Below, piece after piece: positions 25,627 to 34,107 of a stretch of DNA of 41,219 nt. The stretch lies in NCBI GenBank assembly GCA_026982355.1, contig JALSHG010000109.1, forward strand, positions 1 to 41,219, given 5' to 3'. A program made the position numbers and the translations under genes. Origin of the DNA: Thermodesulfovibrio sp. (GTDB taxonomy: Bacteria > Nitrospirota > Thermodesulfovibrionia > UBA6902). Under the pieces are notes generated by a model. It made no database searches. It saw only the letters and a list, made by a program, of their open reading frames with translations, and had not been told where the DNA came from. How positions within the stretch are numbered: position 1 is the stretch's first letter; the number at the start of each line of letters is the position of its first letter.

Positions 25627-26475
25627 ATGAAAACAAAAATCGCCCACTATCTGGTCTGGACGCTGACGGCGGCAATGTACGCGCCGGTTTTTTTCAATCT
25701 TTACAGCTTCCGCTGGGATAAGGTCGACTATACACACGCCTATTATATCCTTCCCATATCACTGTGGCTTACATGGCGCAAACGGGCCGCACTGAAAGAG
25801 CTTGCCGCCGGAAGCGGCACGGGCGGCGGAAGCCTTGCGAGTTTTTTCCTGATCGTTCCCGGCATATTGATGTTCATCATAGGATGGCGGCAGGATTACC
25901 TCTTCATATCCACCCTTTCGCTGATACCCCTGCTGTCCGGCCTTGTCCTGTTTCTATACGGAACCGGTGTTGCAAAGACGCTGTCATTTCCGATTCTCTA
26001 TCTCCTGCTCCTGGTGCCTCCGCCGTTCGGCATCCTGGACAGCATCACCCTGCCCATGCGCTACGGCATATCGGCCGCCACTGAGACAATACTGGGATTC
26101 TTTGATTACCCCATTACGAGAAAGGGCCTCCTGCTGACCATAGGATACAATGACATATTCATGGGACAGCCGTGCAGCGGCTTCCGGTCGCTTATAACCA
26201 TGTTCTCACTGGTACTGGTCTACGTGTATATAATCAAAGGCTCTACGGGCAAGAAACTCATCCTTACCGCGTTCATAATACCCGCCGCGCTGCTGGGCAA
26301 TCTCATACGTGTAATAACGCTCTGTCTCATAACCTTTTATTTCGGTGAAGAGGCTGGACAGGGTTTTTTTCATAATTTCAGCGGGATCATGATATTTATA
26401 ATCACCATTTCCGGATTAATGGGAGTGGAAGCGATACTTGACAGGCTGTATTCAGGCCGGAGGTCATACTATTAA
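25627..26475 (+). CDS. xrt: Exosortase (EpsH-type transpeptidase/protease)
   Basis: 282-residue integral membrane cysteine protease that recognises PEP-CTERM tails and cleaves or transfers the protein. The catalytic triad positions are visible: C183 in GQPCSGFRSL, R228 in LGNLIRVITL and H249 in FFHNFSGIM. About eight hydrophobic helices and the N-terminal YTHAYYILPISLWLTW motif agree with the family. The EpsI part is not fused but is the next gene, 3 bp on. No strong Shine-Dalgarno precedes the ATG. It is the obvious processing enzyme for the three PEP-CTERM proteins in the window, although they lie in other operons. The subtype (XrtA and others) cannot be set from sequence reading alone. Confidence 0.92.
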   Translation: MKTKIAHYLVWTLTAAMYAPVFFNLYSFRWDKVDYTHAYYILPISLWLTWRKRAALKELAAGSGTGGGSLASFFLIVPGILMFIIGWRQDYLFISTLSLIPLLSGLVLFLYGTGVAKTLSFPILYLLLLVPPPFGILDSITLPMRYGISAATETILGFFDYPITRKGLLLTIGYNDIFMGQPCSGFRSLITMFSLVLVYVYIIKGSTGKKLILTAFIIPAALLGNLIRVITLCLITFYFGEEAGQGFFHNFSGIMIFIITISGLMGVEAILDRLYSGRRSYY

Positions 26476-26478
26476 GCC

Positions 26479-27135
26479 ATGAAACCCTTCAAGTTCTGGA
26501 TGGTCATAATACTTCTTTCAACCGCCATGATACTGAGCTTCACCTATAAACGGCCGAAATACAAGGGCACGGGCTTTGTCTCCGCGCTTAATATCCCGGC
26601 CGAATTCGACGGGTGGCGGGGCAGGGACATAACAGCGGACCTGAACCTCGAACTGGAGGCCTCCAGGTTCGGTTTTATCAGCGACCTCAGGACATACCAG
26701 TATGTAAACAGCAGGGGGCGGACGCTCCTGCTGATCATCCTTGACGCAGGCAATTTTCATCACCCGAATGTATGTTATACAAGCGCGGGGTTCAAACTGA
26801 GAGAACTTGATGATACTGAATTCAATATCGGAGGAGGCCGCGTCATCACCGCGCGCACACTGTATACGGAAAGGGGAAATGAAAGCTTCCTGAGTTTTTA
26901 CTGGATAGTCATAGACAAGCAAATAGTCAACAAGTGGATCGAGCAGAAGCTGAAGCAGTTGTATTTCTCCCTGTTCAATAAAAAGAGGATCGGCATCATG
27001 GTGCGGATGGATATACCGGCAAGGGAAAGCGAGATAGAAGACGCCCTGATTATCGCAAGGGAGTTTGTCAGAGAGTTCAGCGCAACGCTTGCACCGGAGC
27101 CCGAAGATTACCTCTTCGGGGCCGCTGAAAAATAA
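26479..27135 (+). CDS. epsI: EpsI family exosortase-associated protein
   Basis: 218 residues. A single N-terminal membrane anchor (FWMVIILLSTAMILSF) leads to an extracytoplasmic EpsI (DUF3485) domain. NFHHPNVCYTSAGFKL is the family signature (H-P-x-x-C). In many species EpsI is fused to the C-terminus of the exosortase; here it is a separate gene starting 3 bp after the exosortase stop. Its biochemical role is not settled; it is linked to polysaccharide export with exosortase sorting. The stop is 11 bp before the carbamoyltransferase gene. Confidence 0.88.
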   Translation: MKPFKFWMVIILLSTAMILSFTYKRPKYKGTGFVSALNIPAEFDGWRGRDITADLNLELEASRFGFISDLRTYQYVNSRGRTLLLIILDAGNFHHPNVCYTSAGFKLRELDDTEFNIGGGRVITARTLYTERGNESFLSFYWIVIDKQIVNKWIEQKLKQLYFSLFNKKRIGIMVRMDIPARESEIEDALIIAREFVREFSATLAPEPEDYLFGAAEK

Positions 27136-27146
27136 GCAGGTGTAAG

Positions 27147-28964
27147 ATGAATATTTTAGGCATATCGGCTTTTTACCATGACAGCGCCGCCTGCATGGTG
27201 CAGGACGGCGGGATCACGTTTGCGGCCCAGGAGGAACGTTTCACCCGGAAAAAGCATGACCCCTCCTTCCCTAAAAACGCCATTGATTATTCCCTGAAAG
27301 AGATGGGACTGACGGTTGATGACCTGGATTACGTTGCCTTTTACGACAAGCCTTTCATCAAGTTCGAACGCATACTGTCGACATACCTGGCCTATGCGCC
27401 TTCGGGAATCCGGTCGTTCATCAAGGCGATGCCTGTATGGATAAAACAGAAGCTCTGGATGAAGGAACTGCTGAAGAAAGAGCTTGGATATGACGGGAAG
27501 ATCATCTTTCCCGAACATCATGAATCCCACGCCGCATCCGCGTTCTTTCCGTCCCCGTTTCAGGAGGCCGCGTTCCTTACCATAGACGGTGTAGGCGAAT
27601 GGACGACCACGAGCTATGGTACCGGCAGCGGCAACAGGATAGAGATCATCGCGGATATTCATTTCCCGCATTCCCTCGGACTGCTCTATTCCGCCTTCAC
27701 ATACTACACGGGCTTCAAGGTCAACTCCGGTGAATACAAGGTAATGGGCCTGGCGCCCTACGGCGAGCCCAGGTACAAGGACCTGATACTCAGCGAACTT
27801 ATAGACCTGAAAGAGGATGGTTCCTTCAGGATGAACATGGAGTATTTCGACTACTGCACGGGCCTGAGGATGACCAACGGCAGGTTCGAAAAACTCTTCG
27901 GCGGGCCTCCGCGTAAACCAGAGGCGGAGTTGACACAGCGGGAGATGGACCTTGCGCGTTCGGTGCAGGAGGTGACCGAGGAAGTGATGCTGCGGATGAG
28001 CCGCCACGTCCACAGGGAGACAGGGCGGAAAAATCTCTGCCTCGCGGGAGGGGTGGCCCTTAATTGCGTGGGCAACGGCAGAATACTGCGCGAGGGACCT
28101 TTTGAAAACATATGGATACAGCCTGCCGCCGGAGATGCAGGCGGGGCGCTGGGAGCCGCCCTGTTTGTGTGGTACCAGTACCTGGAAAATACGAGGCATG
28201 CGGACGGCAAAAGAGATTCGCAGCGCGGCTCATATCTCGGGCCCGAATTCGCCAGTGACAGTATCGTCGGTTATCTGAATAAAAACAGCATCCCCTTCAC
28301 CCGCCTGAACGAGGAAGACATCCCCGGCAGGGTGGCTGATTTAATCGCGGAGGGGAAGGTGATCGGATGGTTTCAGGGCAGGATGGAGTTCGGTCCCAGG
28401 GCACTCGGGGCACGCTCGATTATAGGAGACGCCCGCTCTCCGCAGATGCAGGAGATAATGAACCTGAAGATAAAATTCCGCGAGAGCTTCAGGCCCTTTG
28501 CGCCGTCGGTCATAAAGGAAAGAGTATCGGATTTCTTCGAAATAGACAGGGAAAGTCCTTACATGCTCCTTGTGGCTCCGGTGAAAAAAGACATCCGCAA
28601 AGAGATGACGGATGAAGAAAAGAGTCTGTTCGGACTTGAAAAACTCTACGTGGTACGTTCGGACTTGCCGGCCGTCACGCACGTGGATTACTCCGCGAGG
28701 ATACAGACTGTTGACAGGGAGACAAACCCGCTGTATCATAAGCTGATAGAGAAGCTCGATGAAAAGCACGGCTGCCCCGTTATTATCAACACCTCATTCA
28801 ATGTAAGGGGCGAACCCATAGTCTGTACCCCTGCGGATGCCTACCTCTGCTTTATGCGCACCAACATGGACTATCTGGTACTCGGCAACTGCCTGCTGGA
28901 CAAAAAAGAGCAGAGGCCCCTTGAAAACGATACGAACTGGCAAAAGGAGTTTGAGCCGGATTAG
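27147..28964 (+). CDS. NodU/CmcH-family carbamoyltransferase
   Basis: 605 residues. It transfers a carbamoyl group from carbamoyl phosphate through a carbamoyl-adenylate to a hydroxyl, usually on a sugar. The N-terminal Kae1/TsaD-like part starts NILGISAFYHDSAACMV and carries HHESHAASAFF (about 127-137), with metal- and ATP-binding residues. GVALNCVGNGRI and GDAGGALGAAL complete the nucleotide site. The C-terminal YrdC-like catalytic part has GRMEFGPRALGARSI and NTSFNVRGEPIVC. It is followed by SxtJ and DUF5989 genes, a combination seen in many envelope-sugar loci. The substrate here is probably a surface polysaccharide or glycan precursor. The carbamoyl phosphate could come from the CarAB encoded 11 kb away. 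Confidence 0.93.
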   Translation: MNILGISAFYHDSAACMVQDGGITFAAQEERFTRKKHDPSFPKNAIDYSLKEMGLTVDDLDYVAFYDKPFIKFERILSTYLAYAPSGIRSFIKAMPVWIKQKLWMKELLKKELGYDGKIIFPEHHESHAASAFFPSPFQEAAFLTIDGVGEWTTTSYGTGSGNRIEIIADIHFPHSLGLLYSAFTYYTGFKVNSGEYKVMGLAPYGEPRYKDLILSELIDLKEDGSFRMNMEYFDYCTGLRMTNGRFEKLFGGPPRKPEAELTQREMDLARSVQEVTEEVMLRMSRHVHRETGRKNLCLAGGVALNCVGNGRILREGPFENIWIQPAAGDAGGALGAALFVWYQYLENTRHADGKRDSQRGSYLGPEFASDSIVGYLNKNSIPFTRLNEEDIPGRVADLIAEGKVIGWFQGRMEFGPRALGARSIIGDARSPQMQEIMNLKIKFRESFRPFAPSVIKERVSDFFEIDRESPYMLLVAPVKKDIRKEMTDEEKSLFGLEKLYVVRSDLPAVTHVDYSARIQTVDRETNPLYHKLIEKLDEKHGCPVIINTSFNVRGEPIVCTPADAYLCFMRTNMDYLVLGNCLLDKKEQRPLENDTNWQKEFEPD

Positions 28965-28972
28965 AAGAAGAC

Positions 28973-29386
28973 ATGCTTGAAGAGATCAGAAACATCAGGA
29001 GCGAAAAGAGCGATCTCAGGAAATTCGGGCTCAGCGTCGGTATTGTCCTCGGCCTGATAGGCGGCCTGCTCTTCTGGCGGGGGAAGGACTACCACTCATA
29101 TTTTCTTGTCATATCCGCGGCGTTAATCATTTCAGGCATGATCATGCCGGCTGTACTGAAACCCTTTCAGAAGGCATGGATGACACTGGCGGTAGTAATG
29201 GGCTGGTTCATGACACGGGTCATCCTGAGCATTCTCTTCTACCTCGTGCTCACTCTGACCAGCCTTATCGGAAGGCTGGCCGGCAAGGAATTTCTTGACA
29301 CGAAAACGGACAAATCAAGACCAACCTACTGGAATTACAGGAAACCGGAGAAATTTAATAAAAACGGCTATGAAAAGCAGTTCTGA
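28973..29386 (+). CDS. SxtJ-family small membrane protein
   Basis: 137 residues with three hydrophobic helices (about 25-37, 42-59, 68-99), followed by a charged tail ending PTYWNYRKPEKFNKNGYEKQF. The W(N/x)YR-like tail and position directly after a NodU-type carbamoyltransferase identify the SxtJ family, named from the saxitoxin cluster. Its function is unknown; partnership with the carbamoyltransferase is inferred from the constant gene order. It starts 8 bp after the carbamoyltransferase stop, with AGAAGAAG upstream. Confidence 0.83.
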   Translation: MLEEIRNIRSEKSDLRKFGLSVGIVLGLIGGLLFWRGKDYHSYFLVISAALIISGMIMPAVLKPFQKAWMTLAVVMGWFMTRVILSILFYLVLTLTSLIGRLAGKEFLDTKTDKSRPTYWNYRKPEKFNKNGYEKQF

Positions 29387-29410
29387 CTACAGCGGCAAGG
29401 AGGCAAAACA

Positions 29411-29569
29411 ATGAGCAAGATGGCTATTATATCGGAATTCTGGGAATTCCTGAAAGTAAGAAAAAAGTGGTGGCTGGCGCCTATTATTATCTTCATGGCT
29501 CTGCTGGGCGCCCTGATTGTATTTACCCAGGGTTCGGCCGTGGCCCCGTTTATTTACACATTGTTTTAA
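29411..29569 (+). CDS. DUF5989 family micro-protein
   Basis: 52 residues: MSKMAIISEFWEFLKVRKKW, one TM helix (LAPIIIFMALLGALIVF), then TQGSAVAPFIYTLF. This is the DUF5989 pattern, with an amphipathic N-terminus, a KKWW membrane border and an invariant GSAVAPFIYTLF end. An AAGGAGG site lies 8 bp before the ATG. It is the last gene of the exosortase-EpsI-carbamoyltransferase-SxtJ operon. The family almost always follows SxtJ, so it is likely a subunit of that membrane complex. Confidence 0.88.
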   Translation: MSKMAIISEFWEFLKVRKKWWLAPIIIFMALLGALIVFTQGSAVAPFIYTLF

Positions 29570-29632
29570 AAAACCAGCAGTGTGCATGATGCCGAAAGAG
29601 TGTAAAGATTCTTTGCATTCTTTTAATAAAAT

Positions 29633-29662
29633 TTGACATATCCGTCTGAAACCGACTATAAT
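29633..29662 (+). promoter_or_regulatory. Consensus sigma-70 promoter
   Basis: TTGACA (29633-29638), an 18-bp spacer and TATAAT (29657-29662), both hexamers perfect. Transcription would start near 29669, giving a 138-nt leader before the surface protein at 29807. Confidence 0.85.
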
Positions 29663-29734
29663 GTTTTAACAGCGTTCCGCTGCGGTTACCGTATTTCAGC
29701 AAAAATACCGTGTAGTCATAGTCACCGTTTGATT

Positions 29735-29779
29735 GCCCTTTCGGCAACGGAGCATGTTGGCTCCACTGCCGAAAGGGGC
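29735..29779 (+). promoter_or_regulatory. Structured 5' leader hairpin
   Basis: GCCCTTTCGGCA (29735-29746) pairs with TGCCGAAAGGGGC (29767-29779), and GGAGC/GCTCC pair inside. It is a long stem in the leader of the gene at 29807, ending 20 nt before its GGAGG. An earlier smaller hairpin (ACCGTATTT / AAAATAC-type) lies near 29689-29710. No known riboswitch motif is recognised. Confidence 0.5.
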
Positions 29780-29806
29780 CGTATACATCCTGTCCGGAGG
29801 AAAGAA

Positions 29807-32368
29807 ATGTTACATAATAATGTCCCGCGCGTAATCCATTCACGCGGCTGCCGGAAATTAATCTGGTATCTCCTGATAATCATCTCACTCCTGCCGCCGT
29901 TTAGAACAGGTGAAGCAGCCGAATACGTAACCATAACCGGCAATGATCAGAACATACATATCTCTCCTGGAGCGAACACGAAGTATACCGGATGCTGTGT
30001 CGGCCACCTGGGCGGCTCGGCAACCGGTGATATCAACGGTGACGGTGTCAGCGATTTAATCGTTTCATCCCTTTACGCGGATATCACAAGATACAAATCA
30101 GGTTATCTGCCCGCTGACAAGGATGCATGGACGGAAAATAATGCTTCTCTGTGGAGCGTAGTCAATTACAGACTTACCTCCCCTGTCACGAGCATCGACT
30201 CCGTTGTCGGAGATTACAGCATCAGCTCCACCAGGAATGCATCCGGATGGACTGCCATGAGATTAACTCTTCCTGCAAGAGTTGCTTTAGAACCTGCAAG
30301 GGATCGCTTGCATTTCCGGATTTATACTGAAGGAGGCAATGAACATCTTGACAAGATAAGAATCTATGCCCCCGTGTGGGGAAATCATTTCGAGTATGAT
30401 GCCTCCGGCATCGCATTAACTGATGCGGGATGGACAAAGATTGACGTGAAGCTATCGGATTTCTCAAAAATCGGTTCCCCTGACTGGAACAATGTAGCAA
30501 AAGTTGCGATATCTTTTCTGAATGGCGCCGCACAAAGCGATATCAAAATAGACAACCTTTATTTCGAGCATTACACCGGATTAACTGTCCCAAAGGCCGG
30601 TGCTGTTTATCTGTTCTACGGAGGGTTCACGTCCGGCCGCACGCTCGAGGAGGCCGACGTTGTCATCAAGGGGGTCGACACCGGGGACATGACCGGAGAA
30701 TACATAACCACCGGCGACATAAACGGCGACGGATTTGACGACATTATCATCGGCGCCCCGGCGCCGCCGGTTAACGACAAAGATGTCACACCGGACGACA
30801 AAAGCGGCGCGGTTTACGTTGTATTCGGAGGCAGGGCCCTGCCGGCTGCCGTGGACCTGAAAACCGGTGCCGGCTACACTGTCTACGGAGAAGACCCCAG
30901 AGACCGGTTCGGCCAGACGGTCCATGCCTCGGACATCGACGGCGATCATATCGCTGACCTGATGATAGGCGCCTTGAGCGCGGACGGATTATCAAACGAC
31001 GGTGAATGGGACGGGGAAATACACATAATCAAAGGCTCTCCCGCGCTTTCAGGTGTCCTTGATCTAAGCGCAGGGGACAGGGCCGATATCTCCATCTACG
31101 GCCGCAGGTACGACAAGCTCGGGACCCAGGCCACAATAGGGACGGGTGACATATACGATGACGGACGGACGGACCTCGTCATAGGTGTCTGGGCAGGGGA
31201 CGGAAATCCGGCGGCGGACAGGTTCAGCAACGAAGGCAGGATATTGATAATCAATGATATAGGCGATTATTCAGGCACGATTGATCTGAACTCTTTCACG
31301 CCAGATACTGCAATCCTGGGGGCGGACAGGGGTGACAGGCTCGGCAGAATAGCCATTGGAGATGTCAATAAAGACGGTATCGATGATATTATTGCCGGTG
31401 CTGAAAAAGCAGCCGAGGAAGCCGGAAAGGTATTTGTATTTTTCGGATCTTCATCGTTTCAGCGAGGGGAAATCGATCTGAAGACAACAGATGCGGACAT
31501 CACGATAACAGGGGCTGATGCGGGTGATAATCTGGGCCTGAAGGTTTATGCAAGCGACATAAGCAATGACGGCATAGATGATATTTTAATCATAGCCCCC
31601 CGCGGCGACGGAGAAAACGGTGATAAAACGGATTCCGGGGAAGCTTACGTAATCTATGGAAGCCCGGATTTGCCACAGACAATAAATCTTGCTTATACCC
31701 CGCCGGATTTAACTGTTTACAGCGCGGACAACAGAATTGATGAGGACGGCAGCAGCAGAGGCGACTTAAGAGACATCATCGGAGGCGACATATCGGGCGA
31801 CGGTGTTAATGATCTTATCCTCGGCTACAGGTACACGGGCAGGATCGTCGCCCTTTACGACGGTTTTCAGAGGCAGGCGGACAACAGCCCGCCTTCAAAA
31901 CCACGGCTTGTCTCACCGGCGGACGGCCGGACAGGCCTCGGAACGACCGTGGAGTTCAGGTGGCTGAAGAGCACCGACCCCGACGGTGACCCGGTGACCT
32001 ACACACTTTATGTCTGTGACACGTCCGGTTGTATTAAGAGAGAAAATACGGCATCCCTCATAAACCGGAATATGTTTTATGCCGGAACAGGCCCGGGACT
32101 TCTTGTGTTCGGCATTATGCTTGCAGGCGGTATGAGAGGCAAGAGGAAGACGGCCCTCCTGCTCATAATGGTCATGGCGGCCTCGCTGTTTCTGATTTCC
32201 TGCGGAAGCGGCGGCGGCGGTGAGACCGTCCCCGCGGCTGACGGCAATGAAATCGTCCGGACGGTGTCCGGTTTAAAGCCCGCAACCACGTACTACTGGA
32301 AGGTGCTTGCCGATGACGGCAACAGGGGCATAACAGAGAGCGAGGTCAGAAGCTTCACCACCGGGTAA
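29807..32368 (+). CDS. Surface FG-GAP beta-propeller protein with inserted jelly-roll and interrupted Fn3
   Basis: 853 residues from ATG 29807 (GGAGG 9 bp upstream); the open frame before it crosses the promoter. The signal peptide is LIWYLLIIISLLPPF with cleavage near GEAAEY. Seven Ca-binding FG-GAP-type repeats (GDINGDGVSDL near 74, then near 303, 375, 446, 518, 582 and 660) suggest an integrin-alpha-like propeller. The first blade is split by about 160 residues (98-261) resembling a carbohydrate-binding jelly roll (LHFRIYTEG, WTKIDVKLSDF, IKIDNLYFEHY). The C-terminus (695-853) is an Fn3 interrupted by FYAGTGPGLLVFG, GMRGKRK and FLISCGSGGGG (Cys799), resuming at RTVSGLKPATTYYWKV. The likely role is surface adhesion or glycan binding; no enzyme motif is seen. 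Confidence 0.82.
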   Translation: MLHNNVPRVIHSRGCRKLIWYLLIIISLLPPFRTGEAAEYVTITGNDQNIHISPGANTKYTGCCVGHLGGSATGDINGDGVSDLIVSSLYADITRYKSGYLPADKDAWTENNASLWSVVNYRLTSPVTSIDSVVGDYSISSTRNASGWTAMRLTLPARVALEPARDRLHFRIYTEGGNEHLDKIRIYAPVWGNHFEYDASGIALTDAGWTKIDVKLSDFSKIGSPDWNNVAKVAISFLNGAAQSDIKIDNLYFEHYTGLTVPKAGAVYLFYGGFTSGRTLEEADVVIKGVDTGDMTGEYITTGDINGDGFDDIIIGAPAPPVNDKDVTPDDKSGAVYVVFGGRALPAAVDLKTGAGYTVYGEDPRDRFGQTVHASDIDGDHIADLMIGALSADGLSNDGEWDGEIHIIKGSPALSGVLDLSAGDRADISIYGRRYDKLGTQATIGTGDIYDDGRTDLVIGVWAGDGNPAADRFSNEGRILIINDIGDYSGTIDLNSFTPDTAILGADRGDRLGRIAIGDVNKDGIDDIIAGAEKAAEEAGKVFVFFGSSSFQRGEIDLKTTDADITITGADAGDNLGLKVYASDISNDGIDDILIIAPRGDGENGDKTDSGEAYVIYGSPDLPQTINLAYTPPDLTVYSADNRIDEDGSSRGDLRDIIGGDISGDGVNDLILGYRYTGRIVALYDGFQRQADNSPPSKPRLVSPADGRTGLGTTVEFRWLKSTDPDGDPVTYTLYVCDTSGCIKRENTASLINRNMFYAGTGPGLLVFGIMLAGGMRGKRKTALLLIMVMAASLFLISCGSGGGGETVPAADGNEIVRTVSGLKPATTYYWKVLADDGNRGITESEVRSFTTG

Positions 32369-32380
32369 TGCGGCGAAACC

Positions 32381-33601
32381 TCACTGTCTCAGCTCAATTC
32401 TGACAACCCGTGTCGACACCATGGCTATCCACAGGATAACCACGGGGACAAGGGGCCAGAACTGGCGGTTGTACGCGCTCAGCAGTGAACTGCCTCCAAA
32501 GGCGATCAGGCCGAATATGATCAACCCGTATATCTCACGGGGAATCAGTCTGCGGCGGAGAAAAGCCGGATAGATGGAGGCGACGCCGAAAACCACCAGA
32601 AACATGTTGGGGATAATATAAAAATAGGTTGACAGCTTCTGGGAAGTATAAGAATAGGGATAATTAAACAGGAGGCGCCCGATGTTGGCCAGCCAGTTCC
32701 TGAAATATTTCACGGGATGGTCGACGATATTTTTCAACGCCTGTCTTTTATATGCTTCATCCCGCTGAACACGCGGAAGTCTGGACAGTCTGCGGTCAAA
32801 CTCCATCTGTTCCTTGTATACATCCGGATGCTCGAGCATCGACCCCATCCATTGCCAGTCGCCCAGTTCATTTTCGTACGGGGTGGACATCCAGTACAGG
32901 GACATGCCGCCGGAATCGCCCCAGTAAAAAATCTTGCCCGTCAGCGAATACGTATAAAGCAGGTAGGGCGTGCAGAAAAGAAGCGCCAGCAGGTAAACCG
33001 CCATGGGCCTCCTGAACGTGTCTTTCCTTTTCCTGAGATACAGACAAAGAAAAAGCGGCAGCCCGGTCATGATCACGTATCCGAAAAACACCTTTGTGAG
33101 CGCCAGGTATCCCAGGTAAAACGATGCCGCCGCGAGATGCAGCCGTGGTCTTTCCACGTCATGATACAGCCTGCAGAAATGGAAAACAAAACCGCATACC
33201 AGGAAAACGGACAATGTCTCTGTCATGAGGAAATAAATATACTTCAGAAACGGATAATACAAGCCCAGCGCATACGAAAAAAACAACGCCTGCCTTTCCC
33301 GCATATAAAGACGCAGGGTCCTGTAAAAGTAAACCGCCGCCGTAAACAGAAACAGCGGGTTGAGCAGTTTGGCGGCCAGCCACGGCAGGTTCAACAGGAC
33401 AAAGGGAAGCAGGATAAGCGGGTATCCCGGACCATACCACAGGTTCACGTCATCACGCGGCGAATAATAGCCGTGCGAGAGGTTTGTTGCAAACATCACA
33501 TAATGTGACTCATCCGCCCATAAACTGTTTGAGCCGGCTGCCAGGACAACGCCGGAGTAAAGCAGCAACAGGGGCAGGAATTTCCTCGCATCACTCATCA
33601 T
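32381..33601 (-). CDS. Membrane glycosyltransferase, GT39/PMT-like
   Basis: 406 residues with about ten hydrophobic helices. The first extracytoplasmic loop holds the acidic ADESHYVMFA motif (D-E), the usual polyprenyl-phosphosugar site of GT-C enzymes. YGPGYPLILLPFV follows as in PMT_2 proteins. A long periplasmic stretch (about 225-285, WGDSGGMSLYWMSTP) precedes further helices. It probably adds a sugar from a lipid carrier to an envelope glycan or protein. The start overlaps the lipoprotein gene by 4 bp (ATGA), so the two are translated together. It is convergent with the gene at 29807, with 12 bp between stops. Confidence 0.8.
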   Translation of the reverse strand: MMSDARKFLPLLLLYSGVVLAAGSNSLWADESHYVMFATNLSHGYYSPRDDVNLWYGPGYPLILLPFVLLNLPWLAAKLLNPLFLFTAAVYFYRTLRLYMRERQALFFSYALGLYYPFLKYIYFLMTETLSVFLVCGFVFHFCRLYHDVERPRLHLAAASFYLGYLALTKVFFGYVIMTGLPLFLCLYLRKRKDTFRRPMAVYLLALLFCTPYLLYTYSLTGKIFYWGDSGGMSLYWMSTPYENELGDWQWMGSMLEHPDVYKEQMEFDRRLSRLPRVQRDEAYKRQALKNIVDHPVKYFRNWLANIGRLLFNYPYSYTSQKLSTYFYIIPNMFLVVFGVASIYPAFLRRRLIPREIYGLIIFGLIAFGGSSLLSAYNRQFWPLVPVVILWIAMVSTRVVRIELRQ

Positions 33602-34014
33602 GAACCCGATACCGGATTTACCGTAATCCGCACCGAAACACCAGCCGTATCACCCTCGCTGTCCCTGGCCGTAATGGTGATGACATGCACCCCGGCGGAC
33701 AGGTCGTTTCTTGAAAAAAAAGTTCCCCTGCCTATCTCGCCGTCTATACTGGATGTCCATACCTTGCAGTTTTCCGTTATGGCTCCTTCATCCACATCAT
33801 AAACCGAAGCGCTGAATGTAATTGATTCCCCTTCTGCGAATATCTCTCCGTCCAGGGGGCTCATGATGGTAATGTCGGGAAGGTTGTTGGGAGGGGCTTC
33901 AACCTCGGCGGCGCCCCAGTATGCATCGTCACAACCAGTGTGGAAAAGCAGTGACAATACAGTCGGCAATACAACAAAAAAAAACCGCAGCCCTTTAGTT
34001 TTTATACCACACAC
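33598..34014 (-). CDS. Small putative lipoprotein with Ig/PKD-like domain
   Basis: 138 residues if the GTG at 34012-34014 is used; it has AAGGA nine bases upstream. A TTG at 34044 lies inside a dispersed repeat and is less likely. A hydrophobic signal (FFFVVLPTVLSLLF) ends in HTGC, a weak lipobox with His where Leu is usual. The rest is one Ig-like/PKD-type domain: ITIMSPLDGEIFAEGESITF and VITITARDSEGDTAG. Such domains bind or space surface proteins. It overlaps the downstream glycosyltransferase gene by 4 bp. The role is unknown. Confidence 0.7.
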   Translation of the reverse strand: MCGIKTKGLRFFFVVLPTVLSLLFHTGCDDAYWGAAEVEAPPNNLPDITIMSPLDGEIFAEGESITFSASVYDVDEGAITENCKVWTSSIDGEIGRGTFFSRNDLSAGVHVITITARDSEGDTAGVSVRITVNPVSGS

Positions 34015-34030
34015 CGTTTTTATATCCTTA

Positions 34031-34107
34031 AGAGCCTCTCGCAAAGTCTAAAAACACAGCAAAGTGTCATTCTGAGCTTGTTTCAGAATCCGATAAAAAC
34101 AATAAGT
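34031..34107. repeat. Second palindromic repeat family, half copy
   Basis: Matches the reverse complement of 4640-4712 (GAGCCTCTCGCAAAGTCT, then TTCTGAGCTTGTTTCAGAAT and AATAAGT). It stops at 34107, where the left end of a TTAA palindromic element begins, so the remaining half was lost or displaced by that element. Confidence 0.72.

Noticed and set aside
29669-29806. Cyclic-di-GMP or cobalamin riboswitch in the leader
   Set aside because: Hairpins are present but none of the conserved loop sequences of those classes could be found.
34015-34044. TTG start for the lipoprotein gene
   Set aside because: It lies in the end of a dispersed repeat; GTG 34014 has a proper AAGGA at the right distance.
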